IMG/VR virus record: IMGVR_UViG_3300031834_000009
Span: 1 to 47,802 of that record
Strand: one strand, 5' to 3'
From: a virus
DNA length: 47,802 nucleotides
Shown here: positions 29,055-38,189 of the stretch, piece after piece
Layout: each line of letters begins with the position of its first letter
Numbering within the stretch: position 1 is the first letter of the stretch
Program-made: the position numbers and the translations under genes
Notes under the pieces: generated by a model
Told to the model about the DNA's origin: nothing
The model's database searches: none
The model's input: the letters and a program-made list of their open reading frames with translations, nothing else

Positions 29055-30389
29055 TTAGGCGCGGACAGCGATCTGAACGAACGGCGCCTGGGTCACAGTG
29101 GACTTGTACGGCGTAAGAGCGGCCGGCCAGACCGGCCGACCATCCATGCGGTAGGTGAAGCGGAAGGCGGTCTCGTCGTAGTCGAACCGCAGGTGGATCG
29201 ACACAGCAGACTTCACGCCACCCTTACTGATGCCCATATACTGGGACCAATCCGCCAGGAGAATGTCGCCCGCACTGCCTAGGGTGGGATTCCATTCCGT
29301 CGGAATAACTGACTTGCCTAGGATAGTGTTAGCGGGGGCTTGGTTGAATCCACCCGCAGGCCACATAAGTGGCACGCCACCTGCGCCTGCCGCAAGGGTG
29401 AGGCTCATCAACATCGGCAGGGTATCCTGATTGATGAAGAAGGCAGCGTTTGCCAAGCTCGGGGCATGGAGTCGCGAAAACATGTTGATAATGTTCTCGG
29501 CGTAGATCGAGGTCGCGTCCTGATCCGTTTCCTTAGTCACGGAAATAAGACAGGCGCTGTTCAATACGCCCAGGGGTTTTCCAATGCCATCCCCATTCAT
29601 GAGAGCGTCACCTGTCATAAAAGCAATCTCGCGCCCGGCCTTATCCGTGATAAAGGCCTCGAGGCTCTGCGGGCTGTCCTCAAGTTGCTCGTCGGTCACG
29701 TAGACCAACACGCCAAGTTTCTTGAGTCGCAAGGCCTGGCGCCTAAACTTTGGCTGGGACTTAGTGATTTGTCCAGCCTCTTCAACCCAGTAACCCCGAA
29801 CACCCGCATTTCTGGTGCCGGCTGCCATTGTATCCCCAGCTTCCTGCACAACGGTGTAGGAATTGCCCGTAATAGGGATCAACTGAATGCGCCCGAGTAG
29901 ATCATTGGCAGCCACTGCGCGCTGCCAGATGCCCGCACTAATCTGATCGGGAATCAGGATTCCACCCTCTTCCCCAACGGCTTCGTTCATGCCCGAAGGG
30001 GCCTTCTGAACGTAAGCCTCGAGTTCCTTGGACATCCCGTGCCCGGTGTTGAAACTTTGAACAGCCTTGGCAAAGGTGCCTAAACTATTCTGCAGGGCCA
30101 TCGGATCGTCGTCGGCCAAATTCTTACCGACCTCCACCGAAATCTGCTTGCCATCCACCTTCATGCCCTTAATGGCCAGGGCAATCTGCTCGCCCACCAC
30201 CGTTTGAATTCCCTTTTGGAACTCCGCCACGGCGGCGCCAATAGCCTTCTTCGTGGAATCTTCAGTCTCCGGCTCAGCCAGTTTAAGGTATCCAGCATCC
30301 ACAAGACTTTTGGCATCAGTTTCAACCAATTCGATCTTTTCGCCTACGGCGTACTTGCCCCAGGCCTTCAATAACACGTACCACTTCAT
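29055..30389 (-). CDS. Major capsid protein, HK97 fold
   Basis: A 444-residue protein. The first 130 residues are charged and helical like the HK97 delta scaffolding domain, probably removed by the prohead protease. The remainder shows HK97-family landmarks: EEGGILIPDQISAGI, LKKLGVLVYVTDEQLEDSP, DALMNGDGIGKPLGVL and a C-terminal GDILLADWSQYMG...RFTYRMDGRPVWPAA segment. The gene follows the protease gene, the standard order. The GCGCCTTAAGGCGC palindrome at 30437-30450 lies in its leader. Confidence 0.9.
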   Translation of the reverse strand: MKWYVLLKAWGKYAVGEKIELVETDAKSLVDAGYLKLAEPETEDSTKKAIGAAVAEFQKGIQTVVGEQIALAIKGMKVDGKQISVEVGKNLADDDPMALQNSLGTFAKAVQSFNTGHGMSKELEAYVQKAPSGMNEAVGEEGGILIPDQISAGIWQRAVAANDLLGRIQLIPITGNSYTVVQEAGDTMAAGTRNAGVRGYWVEEAGQITKSQPKFRRQALRLKKLGVLVYVTDEQLEDSPQSLEAFITDKAGREIAFMTGDALMNGDGIGKPLGVLNSACLISVTKETDQDATSIYAENIINMFSRLHAPSLANAAFFINQDTLPMLMSLTLAAGAGGVPLMWPAGGFNQAPANTILGKSVIPTEWNPTLGSAGDILLADWSQYMGISKGGVKSAVSIHLRFDYDETAFRFTYRMDGRPVWPAALTPYKSTVTQAPFVQIAVRA

Positions 30390-30436
30390 GGTTTAACTCC
30401 CTAAAGGTTAAAACATCGCTAGGCTCACTTGGCTTA

Positions 30437-30450
30437 GCGCCTTAAGGCGC
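30437..30450. repeat. 14-nt palindrome in the capsid gene leader
   Basis: GCGCCTTAAGGCGC is perfectly self-complementary and lies between the protease stop and the capsid start. It shares its core with the hairpin at 28503-28540, so the capsid-decoration pair is bracketed by related elements. These may define a stable capsid mRNA segment. Confidence 0.45.
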
Positions 30451-30480
30451 CTTCCACCGTGTTGCCCTGATAAAGGACCG

Positions 30481-31452
30481 TTACACACGGCCCCGATATT
30501 TGTTCAATTCATCCCGCACCAGCGCCGCCACATCAATCTGACCGATCGCCTGGGCAATTTGTACCCCGATCTCCTGCGGCGAGACGGTTTTACCATGCTT
30601 ATCCTCCCACATGGAGGAACATATTGCCACGGCCTGTGCCGGAGTTCGGGCTGTATTTTCAGCCAGAACCACAGGTACACACCGGTGAATATAGTCAGCC
30701 CGAGTTTCACCCGTGTGGGGCGAAGGTTTGGTCTCCGCCCGAATATCATCAGGCACGATCATGCCCAATTCCTCCAGTAACAAATCCGGAATCTTAATGC
30801 CATTTTGACGGGCCTTTGCCGTAGCTTGAACAAGCGCATCAGGATTGCAGGGCAATGCGCACACCGCGTATTCAAGAGCCATACTCTTGGATATGAGGCG
30901 CCGAGCGCTGGCCAACTCGGGCCGAGCTTCAAGTTCCTTTTCGGTCGGGGGCCGCATCTCCAAGGCAATAAACCCAATGGATTTTCCGGGCAAATTACCT
31001 GTTCTTACATAATGCCAAACCGCATCCGGAAACCAGGGCGTATCGGAGGACCAATTTTCAGGTCGTTCGATATATTGCGTCTTTGCCAACCAACCCGATA
31101 CCGCATTTTTCACCTCACGTTTCAGCCACATGGATCGCCCCACAGGGAGCACATCATATTTATGTGCAAAAGTTACTGTAGGGTTTTTACGATAGTGCGT
31201 AAAATCAATACCTTTTGCCAGCACCACCTCATTATCACGATCCAAACCTTCGGTCGTGATAAAACTTACATCAGCACGCTCCCCGTCGGAAAAATCCATA
31301 TGCGCAGCACTCTTCACCATGTGCAATAGGCCTGCTGCCTTACAATCCTCAGGCACTGAAGCCAGGACCGCTTCAACGGCCCGGGCTGATTCGGATCGCA
31401 TAGGAAATCCCAGCGGGCCTTCACAATCACCGTACTGCTTAAGTGCCTTCAT
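30481..31452 (-). CDS. HK97-type prohead protease (S78 family)
   Basis: A 323-residue protein. The catalytic pair is visible as H97 in FAHKYDVLPVG and S158 in LPGKSIGF, with the TTEGLDRDNEVV start of the protease core at about residues 66-77 typical of the family. The extra C-terminal 100 residues may be a scaffold part. It cleaves the capsid N-terminus during maturation. Its start overlaps the portal gene by 14 nt. Confidence 0.9.
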   Translation of the reverse strand: MKALKQYGDCEGPLGFPMRSESARAVEAVLASVPEDCKAAGLLHMVKSAAHMDFSDGERADVSFITTEGLDRDNEVVLAKGIDFTHYRKNPTVTFAHKYDVLPVGRSMWLKREVKNAVSGWLAKTQYIERPENWSSDTPWFPDAVWHYVRTGNLPGKSIGFIALEMRPPTEKELEARPELASARRLISKSMALEYAVCALPCNPDALVQATAKARQNGIKIPDLLLEELGMIVPDDIRAETKPSPHTGETRADYIHRCVPVVLAENTARTPAQAVAICSSMWEDKHGKTVSPQEIGVQIAQAIGQIDVAALVRDELNKYRGRV

Positions 31453-33730
31453 TCGTTTCTCCCAAAATCTCAGTCATCGTGCACATACACCAGCAATGCG
31501 CGGGCGGGCATTGAACTTTATCATAAGGCCCGCTACCTTTATCCTCAAATACCCCATCCATCGCAATGCCATCAGGATGCTCGGCCATAATTGCCAAACA
31601 CTCCTCACAGGCATCGGCAGAGGCCAACCATTTATAACCCTTTACAACGCCCGAGCCCTCCGCCGCCAAACGCTGCCCGTAATGCAGGGCGCGGCTGGCT
31701 TCGGTTGAGGCAATTCGAGCAGCCCGGAATTCCTCCGCCTGATCAAAGATGGCCGATACTCGCCGCACCATCTCCGGCATGGTATTTTCAGTACTTAGCA
31801 AGCCCTCCGCAATTTCATCGCGCAATTTTGCGAGAGCCTCGCCCAGTGCCATGCTCGTAGTGGCATTAGTCGTCTCACAAAATTGTATGGTTAAGGACTC
31901 AATTGCATCCTTAACTCTTGGATTGGCTACATTCCAAATAGTAGCGGCTTCACTGGCTCCAAGACGAGCCAAACCATCCGCCAATCCATCCGCTAACTCA
32001 ACCTGCACAAAGGGCCTAGCGCCCTGCGCCATATATTTATTCCACTTCTCCAGACTTACCTCGCCCGACCAAAAATCCTTGCACTGTTTACCCCGAATCT
32101 CCCCAAGAACTTCACGACGCTGTTTGTTAAAAGTTTCAATCAAAAAGGACTCAAGTGCAGGACTCTTGGGCAATTCTCGTTGGTGACCCTCGCCTAATTT
32201 TACGGGATCCACGTGCCAAGTATTAGAGGCCTTATCCGTGGCACGTTCATGGTGACAATATCGTGGTGCCGGTAATTTTGTCCGCACCGTCAACTGGCGC
32301 GCCCGTTCTGGATAATATCCCAAATCCACCAATCGAATTGTCGCCTCACTCACGGTTAAATCCCGACAAGACAGGGCTGCTAACACATCAAACACCTTTT
32401 CCGCCGCTGGCTTATCAGTCCCCTGTCCCGGCACAGGACTTGGCGCGGGTTTACCCGGCCCAGGCCTAGTATTCTTAACAGGAATCCAAGGCTCCTTACC
32501 CCAAGGTACAGGCTCTAGCCTATCCCTAGCACGTTCCTCATTGATGGTTGTCACACCCATCTTTAAATCATTCATTCGCCTTACAGTCTGCGCCTTAACA
32601 TCCTCAGGCACCGGGTTATCATAAGCCAAAAATAGGCGCTCATCGTAAAGGGGTACTAAACGTTGATTTAATGTCGCCTCATGCCGCGAACAGCGAGGCA
32701 GCACAGCTAATAAGGCATGCTGTTGGCGCGCCGCAACAATATTCGCCAGGTTGGTATCTTTAGTCACGAGGGCCATAGGGACGCCAAACACATTAGCAAT
32801 GGTTTCCTTGGCTACCCCATAAACCGCAATCACATCAATCATGGATTGCAATTGTTTTAAATCAAATGCGGACTCACTCACCATCGGCCCGCCCTGCTTG
32901 CCCAGGTGTATCATTTTCTTAAGTTTTGCCCGCATCCGATCCGCTTCATCCGCACCGATGGCCTCTTTTGGCGTGACCAATGTATTCAGCCAACCTCGCT
33001 CCTCAATCCCTGCCCGCGTATACGCCGCATTATCAATGGCGAGATTATAGGATTCCCAAACCGCATAAAGGGGTGAATACCCATCCCCATAAGGATCCCG
33101 CAAATTAGGCATTCGGAAAGCGATGATTTCTTCCAACTTATACTGTGTCTTAGTTACCCCTATACCATAGGTGTATGCTTTAGGTAATCCATCCAATCCC
33201 CGAACCGTCGTTACCGCGAATGAAGGTAGTATCCAAAAATCCTTAGGTACCCTCAACGGGCCCGGCTCAATATACCAATAAGCACTACCCTCAATCTCTT
33301 GATATAGTTGGGTCAACTCACTCTGCATGCGCCCATGTAAAAAGGGATTACCTCGGTCCAATGTATCCAGGAGTGGATGTTTCTCAATCTCATGGACCTC
33401 CAAAGCCTTAATCAACTTTGCCGTGAATGAACCATGCCGCATTAAGGCTGCATACTCCGCATCCGTGATAGGACGACAGCGGCCCTTTGGTCGTGGCTCC
33501 CCGCCCGAGGTCGTAGCATACAACCGTAACGGCACACTACTCACCGCCTGCGCGTTAATTCCGGCACAGGCATACACCAATTCACGGTATTGCTGAATAA
33601 GTTGAAGTTTTGTGGGATTAGGGTAGGTTGAGCCCAATAATCCACCATAGGACATGGCGCCGCCCACGCTAGGCGCAATCTTACCCCGCCAGCCATTCCA
33701 GGCACCTTTTATCCGAGTTCTTAGGCTCAT
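31439..33730 (-). CDS. Portal protein fused to a MuF-like minor head domain (763 aa)
   Basis: The ATG at 33730 overlaps the preceding TAA (TAATG) and gives MSLRTRIKGAW; a TTG seven codons upstream also fits. Residues 1 to about 400 follow HK97-type portals (VYACAGINAQAVSSVPLRLY, RMPNLRDPYGDGYSPL, VFGVPMALV, PEDVKAQTVRRMNDLKMGVTTINEERAR). A proline-rich linker joins a C-terminal minor head protein domain of the SPP1 gp7/Mu gpF type (RIASTEASRALHYGQ, CEECLAI, CPPAHCWCMCTMTEIL). The two are usually separate genes, so the fusion delivers the minor head protein in portal stoichiometry. Confidence 0.85.
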   Translation of the reverse strand: MSLRTRIKGAWNGWRGKIAPSVGGAMSYGGLLGSTYPNPTKLQLIQQYRELVYACAGINAQAVSSVPLRLYATTSGGEPRPKGRCRPITDAEYAALMRHGSFTAKLIKALEVHEIEKHPLLDTLDRGNPFLHGRMQSELTQLYQEIEGSAYWYIEPGPLRVPKDFWILPSFAVTTVRGLDGLPKAYTYGIGVTKTQYKLEEIIAFRMPNLRDPYGDGYSPLYAVWESYNLAIDNAAYTRAGIEERGWLNTLVTPKEAIGADEADRMRAKLKKMIHLGKQGGPMVSESAFDLKQLQSMIDVIAVYGVAKETIANVFGVPMALVTKDTNLANIVAARQQHALLAVLPRCSRHEATLNQRLVPLYDERLFLAYDNPVPEDVKAQTVRRMNDLKMGVTTINEERARDRLEPVPWGKEPWIPVKNTRPGPGKPAPSPVPGQGTDKPAAEKVFDVLAALSCRDLTVSEATIRLVDLGYYPERARQLTVRTKLPAPRYCHHERATDKASNTWHVDPVKLGEGHQRELPKSPALESFLIETFNKQRREVLGEIRGKQCKDFWSGEVSLEKWNKYMAQGARPFVQVELADGLADGLARLGASEAATIWNVANPRVKDAIESLTIQFCETTNATTSMALGEALAKLRDEIAEGLLSTENTMPEMVRRVSAIFDQAEEFRAARIASTEASRALHYGQRLAAEGSGVVKGYKWLASADACEECLAIMAEHPDGIAMDGVFEDKGSGPYDKVQCPPAHCWCMCTMTEILGETNEGT

Positions 33731-33939
33731 TATTCGATTTCGCCATCCCAAATCTCAGGGTTTTCCACATGCAGGTGCGGCAAAGAACCGCGTTGTTCTT
33801 TTTCCAGTTCCCGTTGTAGGAGTCTTACCTGCTGACTCTTGCGCAGGGGAGGCTCCTCAATCATCTTATGCGCACGTGGGTGGACCAGCGCTTTACCCGC
33901 CGCCTTATCGTCTAAACTATCATGTTCCAGCGTTGGCAT
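33730..33939 (-). CDS. Small charged protein between terminase and portal (69 aa)
   Basis: Starts inside the terminase 3' end (20-nt overlap) and ends with TAATG coupling to the portal start. Highly charged and helical (KSQQVRLLQRELEKEQRG), no motif. Small genes in this position sometimes encode head accessory proteins; the role here is unknown. Confidence 0.55.
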   Translation of the reverse strand: MPTLEHDSLDDKAAGKALVHPRAHKMIEEPPLRKSQQVRLLQRELEKEQRGSLPHLHVENPEIWDGEIE

Positions 33940-35173
33940 CGGCAGTTTCCCTATCCCAACGGGTCTGTGTCCTGAACTGATCTATTGCCATGATTCCGTA
34001 GCGCAGCGCATCCATCGCGTGATCATTCCCGGGTGCGGGTTTCTCGCCCGCGGCCAGATGTTTCTCCGGGTAGGCGTAACCCTGGGATTCCGCGATCAAT
34101 GCGGTGCAGTCCGCGCCAATCTTTAATCGACCCGATGTAATTCGAGCACTTACCGCATCCACGCCCGACAGGATGTTGTTGTTTGCCGCCTTCACCCAAA
34201 TATCTGCGATCCGCAGATCCCGGATACTATCTGGACGGGATGGATCACAATACCAGGTCGTTCGATCAAACCGTTGGAGGGCCTTTATATGTTCGGTAAG
34301 CGGACATTTACTAATGTATCGCTCGTAGTAAATATGAATTATATCCGTATCCGAATCATATACCATCCCTAATGCCACAAATGGATCATTCCAACCGAAG
34401 TCCACTCCGCCAATAAACCGTCCATCCGGAATTTCAGTGTAAGGCTCAACTACACAATCCATCAATTCTGGATATACCAGACCCTCAGGCGCCGCCCACT
34501 TGCCCTCAAACAGGCGCGCCCGTCGGTGCCCGGTCAATCGACTGAGGGATGCCAGATACTCTGGGGTGATGGTCGGATTATCCTCAAACTTTGAGAATAA
34601 TTCCACCATTCGGCCCGTGTCCGCCCGCCGTCGGAGCCAATGCATCGGACTCCCGGGGTTACAGTCCGCGATCAACTGGTGATAGCCCATCCGCCCGTTG
34701 CGGCATCGCGTATCTAATTTTTCCCAATCATCCTCGAGGACCTCGGTAGCCTCAAAAACCCCGACCGCATCATATTCAGCCGACATTATTCGGTTGACAT
34801 TATCCAAACCCAGGACAACGATCTCCGATCCATTATCTAATTTGTATGTCGTGCGCGTCTGGCGGTGCGCCCCACTCAGGAGGCCTGAACCCGCGGGCAA
34901 GACCTTATTCTCCAGGGTCACCAACACCGATTCGTTCAGGGATGCCCGGGTAGCCCGCACCAGCAGGATACGACATTGCGCGTGGCGCATCGCCATCAGG
35001 TATAGTTTTTCCAGGACCGCCCGTGTTTTACCGGTGCCCGCGGGCCCGACGATCAATATCTCGCGCGCCTGCGTGCGGAATAACTGATCCGCCGCGCCAT
35101 AAGGTTTAAATGGCCGATGCGGATCATTGTTCCATGCAATGTCAGGCGCAGCCGCCGTCATTACCGCCGTCAT
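33920..35173 (-). CDS. terL: Terminase large subunit (ATPase and nuclease)
   Basis: A 417-residue packaging motor. Walker A GPAGTGKT is at residues 43-50 and a Walker B-like YDAVGVFEATE near 134-144. The RNase H-like nuclease has GGVDFGWNDP near 249 and the late acidic NDHAMDALRYG near 390. The length and motifs are normal. It starts through ATGA coupling with a small gene at 35170-35343. It cuts concatemers and powers DNA translocation into the prohead. Confidence 0.92.
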   Translation of the reverse strand: MTAVMTAAAPDIAWNNDPHRPFKPYGAADQLFRTQAREILIVGPAGTGKTRAVLEKLYLMAMRHAQCRILLVRATRASLNESVLVTLENKVLPAGSGLLSGAHRQTRTTYKLDNGSEIVVLGLDNVNRIMSAEYDAVGVFEATEVLEDDWEKLDTRCRNGRMGYHQLIADCNPGSPMHWLRRRADTGRMVELFSKFEDNPTITPEYLASLSRLTGHRRARLFEGKWAAPEGLVYPELMDCVVEPYTEIPDGRFIGGVDFGWNDPFVALGMVYDSDTDIIHIYYERYISKCPLTEHIKALQRFDRTTWYCDPSRPDSIRDLRIADIWVKAANNNILSGVDAVSARITSGRLKIGADCTALIAESQGYAYPEKHLAAGEKPAPGNDHAMDALRYGIMAIDQFRTQTRWDRETADANAGT

Positions 35174-35343
35174 ACCGTCTCAACCGGCGTGCCCGGCCCG
35201 TAAAGTTTTGTCGTGAACGGGAATCCCTCAGGCGACTGACCTTCTTCCAGGACTTCATACTCCGGCCGTAGCCTCTCGCCGATCGCCTGAAAGCGCATCG
35301 CTAATTGGTGAATCAGCAATTGTTTCGGATTCGGATTCGCCAT
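35170..35343 (-). CDS. Small protein coupled to the terminase (57 aa)
   Basis: The ATG at 35343 lies inside the upstream gene and the TGA overlaps the terminase ATG (ATGA). The product begins MANPNPKQLLIHQLAMRF and ends KLYGPGTPVETV. It is charged and partly helical. There is no strong ribosome-binding site, so the support is frame integrity plus the stop-start overlap. Without it, an 80-nt gap would separate the terminase genes. Confidence 0.45.
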   Translation of the reverse strand: MANPNPKQLLIHQLAMRFQAIGERLRPEYEVLEEGQSPEGFPFTTKLYGPGTPVETV

Positions 35344-35995
35344 GGATTAGTACCGGGCGTCGTGCGTTAGGCAATTCACTGGCCGAGAGTTCCATCATCT
35401 GGAGGCCCTCGCCTATCTTCCGCAACACCGTCGGTTCGTGCACATACTGGCGCACGATCTCAAATATCTGTTGCACCAGTCCATACACATCCGTGATGGA
35501 TAATGTGACGGATATTTTCTGGTCCACCCGAGCCATGGTCTCGACCAGCGCCCGCACCTCCTGGACCATCAGCATCACCGCGCCGCACATGGTAGGCGTT
35601 AACTGCGTGATGTCGAGGCCGTCCAACTGCATCATAAACGCCTCGGTGAACGCCCGCATCATTGCCAACTCATCCCGCAGGGATTTATAGTCTTCCGACT
35701 GGCGGTGTTTCTGATACGCCGCCGCCAAGGTACCCTTTCCCAGGACCTCACCGTACCGGCCTGCGTATGGGATAATCATTGTCCGCCGCTGACCGCCGTG
35801 CTTCTTACACTTGTCTGATCCGAGTAATGCCCAGGATCGACAGCGTATGCTGCCCTCATTCCGTAACCGCGCATTGCATCGAACGCGTCCATCCTCCTGG
35901 GATGGGAACTCGGACTCATCGCCTGGGGCACATGTATGCGGGCCGGTGGGTGGCGAGATATAGGGCGTTGAATGGCGCTTACGGGATTGTTGCAT
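35255..35995 (-). CDS. Putative terminase small subunit (246 aa)
   Basis: First gene of the leftward structural operon. Residues about 37-70 hold RCNARLRNEGSIRC...SDKCKKHGGQ, a cysteine/histidine block common in phage terminase-associated proteins, followed by a long helical region and an acidic Ser-rich tail. Placement just upstream of the large subunit makes small terminase the best guess. A DNA-binding transcription factor is the alternative. Confidence 0.55.
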   Translation of the reverse strand: MQQSRKRHSTPYISPPTGPHTCAPGDESEFPSQEDGRVRCNARLRNEGSIRCRSWALLGSDKCKKHGGQRRTMIIPYAGRYGEVLGKGTLAAAYQKHRQSEDYKSLRDELAMMRAFTEAFMMQLDGLDITQLTPTMCGAVMLMVQEVRALVETMARVDQKISVTLSITDVYGLVQQIFEIVRQYVHEPTVLRKIGEGLQMMELSASELPNARRPVLIHGESESETIADSPISDALSGDRREATAGV

Positions 35996-36071
35996 GATCC
36001 TATACTTTTTGAACTCGCCAATTTTACGTGGGAAAACGGGATCGCGCTATCTGCATTGCGCGATAATAACC

Positions 36072-36420
36072 TTTCTCTGCTCTATATTAAATAGATTCGC
36101 GCAGATCATATTGATATATGCGCATATATCAATGCGCGAATATGAGCGCGCGAATCATATTGATGCATGCGCATATATCAATGCGCGAATATGAGCGCGC
36201 GCTGCGCGCTGCGCGCGAATCATATATCAATGCGCGAATATGATTGCGCGCAATCATATATCAATGCGCGAATATGATCGCGCTGCGCGCTGCGCGCAAT
36301 CATATATCAATGCGCGAATATGATCGCGCTGCGCGCTGCGCAATCATATATCAATGCGCGAATATGATCGCGCTGCGCGCAATCATATTGATATATGCAT
36401 ATATTGATGAGCATATATAA
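36072..36420. repeat. Palindromic tandem repeats in the structural operon leader
   Basis: About six imperfect copies of a 38-60-nt unit built from AATCATATATCAATGCGCG, AATATGATCGCGC and runs of GCGCGCTGCGC. Each unit contains inverted segments (ATCATAT with ATATGAT). A perfect 24-nt palindrome centred on TATATGCGCATATA lies at 36110-36133. They are downstream of the leftward promoter, so they form a highly structured untranslated leader as RNA or cruciform-prone DNA. Packaging, replication or regulatory roles are all possible. Confidence 0.7.
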
Positions 36421-36443
36421 GCGCGAAATACACAATCATCTAT

Positions 36444-36472
36444 ATTATAATGCTTCGCGCGCGCTTTGTCAA
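36444..36472 (-). promoter_or_regulatory. Consensus sigma70 promoter for the structural operon
   Basis: On the minus strand, TTGACA (36472-36467) and TATAAT (36449-36444) are both perfect and separated by exactly 17 nt. Transcription would begin near 36437 and run left through the palindromic repeats to the first gene at 35995, giving a leader of about 440 nt. The GT in its -35 element is one of the few breaks of the dinucleotide rule in this block, suggesting selection to keep the promoter. Confidence 0.85.
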
Positions 36473-37417
36473 GAGAAAAATCATGATTTTTGAAAAAATT
36501 TTTTTGATGCAATTCTCATGCCACAGAGAAGATTTTAGAAGAAAAATATATCATATTTATCTATGCACATATCTATATATCTATTTACTATTATTCTTTC
36601 ATTCTTCTTCTTCTTCTTCTCGCTTGCTTTTTTTGCTTGCTTGCTATCTAGCAAGCTCTGCGATGCTATAAATAGCAATAGATAATTAGATATTCGCATA
36701 TATCAATATAAGCATATAAGATAAGCAATGCTCAATTGTCTAACATATTCGCATATTCGCATATAATGATATATGCGCAGCGCGCAGCGCGCTGCTTGCT
36801 TAAATCATTATATATGCATATGTGAATATGATATAAATGCTTTATTTATAAGCGCTTATATGCTTAAAATATATTTTATTTTTCTATTGATTTTTCTGCG
36901 CGATTGCTCGATAATGCTTATAGAAGATAAGAATAAAAGCGCTTGATAGAAGCAAGCGCAGCGCGATCGCGAATAAGCTAAAGCGCAAAGAGAAGCTCTT
37001 TAAAATCTGATAGCGATATGATCAAAGCAAAGCGAGCTATTCGAATCAAGCGCAGATTCTCGCATAGATTCAAGCAGCATAGCGCAGCGCAAAGCTTATC
37101 AGAGCAGAGCATCGCGAAATAAGCAAAGCAATGCGCTCGAGCTCGAATCGCAAAGCAGAAAGCAGAAAGCAAGCAGCGCTCTAGAAGCAAGCAATCTTCT
37201 TTCTCAATAGATTTATATGCGATTGCGAAAGATTCTTGCAATAGCAGCTTGAGCGAAGCGCGCATTAAAGCGCGATGATCGCAGAGCGAAGCAAGCAAGA
37301 GCAGCGCTAGATTTATTCGCTATCAATGAGCAGCAAGCAAGCGCAGAGCAGAAGCGCGCTTGCTTCTATTCTCTGCGATCATTAGAGCGCTCAATAGAGC
37401 GCAGAAAGAAGAGAGCA

Positions 37418-37897
37418 ATGAAAGAAAAAAGCAAATTGCGAGAGCTTTGCGCGCGCAATAGATGCGCGAGCAAAGCAAATTGCATATGCAGCGCTTCGCG
37501 CGCTTGCGAGAAAATGAGCAATCTCAAGCAATGCGCGAGAGCGCTTTACGCGCAGGCGCATGAAGAGAGAAGCGCTGAAATGCGAGCGCTTCATGAAATC
37601 TGCGCAGCGCAGCATAAGCGCATGAAGAGAGAAGCGCTGAAATGCGAGCGCTATCAGCGCATTTATCTCGATGCGCAATTTGAAGAGAGAAGCGCTGAAA
37701 TGCGAGCGCTTTATAGAATCTACGCAGCGCAGCATAGGCGCATGAAGAGAGAAGCGCTGAAATGCGAGCGCTATCATCGCATTTATCTCGATGCGCAATT
37801 TGAAGAGCGATCTCTGATATGCAAGAGCATATCGCAGCATGATTTTAGCAGCTATAGCGCAGAGCAGCGCGCAATATCAAAGCGCAGCAAGCGCTGA
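37418..37897 (+). CDS. Doubtful open frame inside the low-complexity block (159 aa)
   Basis: The frame encodes a highly helical, Arg/Glu/Ala/Cys-rich protein with two 40-residue repeats (EERSAEMRAL...REALKCERY). It contains no Gly, Pro, Thr, Val or Trp, which follows directly from the DNA composition. The codon differences I see between the two repeat copies all change the amino acid, arguing against purifying selection. Only a weak AAGAGAG precedes the ATG. It is probably a by-product of composition; a real repeat protein cannot be fully excluded. Confidence 0.2.
   Translation: MKEKSKLRELCARNRCASKANCICSASRACEKMSNLKQCARALYAQAHEERSAEMRALHEICAAQHKRMKREALKCERYQRIYLDAQFEERSAEMRALYRIYAAQHRRMKREALKCERYHRIYLDAQFEERSLICKSISQHDFSSYSAEQRAISKRSKR
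37561..37800. repeat. Two tandem 120-bp repeats with four copies of a 30-bp core
   Basis: The copies 37561-37680 and 37681-37800 differ at only a few bases. A 30-nt core starting TGAAGAGAGAAGCGCTGAAA occurs at 37561, 37623, 37681 and 37743, so each 120-bp unit is itself an ancient duplication with 62/58-nt spacing. A partial further copy begins at 37801. Confidence 0.85.
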
Positions 37898-37997
37898 AAG
37901 CAGAGCGCAGAGAATAGAAGCAAGCGCGCTTTAAGATGCTATCGCATCTAAGCGCGAATTATCAGAGCGCGCAATAGCGCGCAGAAAGAAGCATAGC

Positions 37998-38189
37998 ATG
38001 AGCATGAGCATCGAATTATTGAAAGCAAGATTGCTGATCGCAAGCGAGAAAGAATTAAATGCAATCAAGCATCTAGCAACCGCGAGAGCGCAGAGCGCGA
38101 AAGCGCAGCAAGCGCTCGATATTTTCATCGCAGCGCAGCAGAAGCAGCAAGCAGCAAGCGCAGCGCAGAAGAAGCAGCAAGCAGCTTGA
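37998..38189 (+). CDS. Doubtful open frame, coiled-coil-like (63 aa)
   Basis: Encodes an Ala/Gln/Lys-rich helical peptide (AKAQQALDIFIAAQQKQQAASAAQ). The ATG lacks a Shine-Dalgarno site because GG is absent here. One ACC gives a single Thr. Like the frame at 37418 it may merely reflect the base composition. Confidence 0.2.
   Translation: MSMSIELLKARLLIASEKELNAIKHLATARAQSAKAQQALDIFIAAQQKQQAASAAQKKQQAA

Noticed and set aside
36072-36420. CRISPR array
   Set aside because: The repeats are palindromic units without distinct unique spacers of constant length, and no cas genes are present.
36730-36760. Rightward promoter TTGTCT ... TATAAT
   Set aside because: The spacing is about 20 nt and the -35 element is poor. 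In such AT-rich sequence a TATAAT match is expected by chance.
36978-37298. 106-aa leftward frame inside the exclusion zone
   Set aside because: Its amino-acid content (no Gly, Pro, Val, Thr, Trp) follows from the base rule; no ribosome-binding site is possible and nothing suggests translation.
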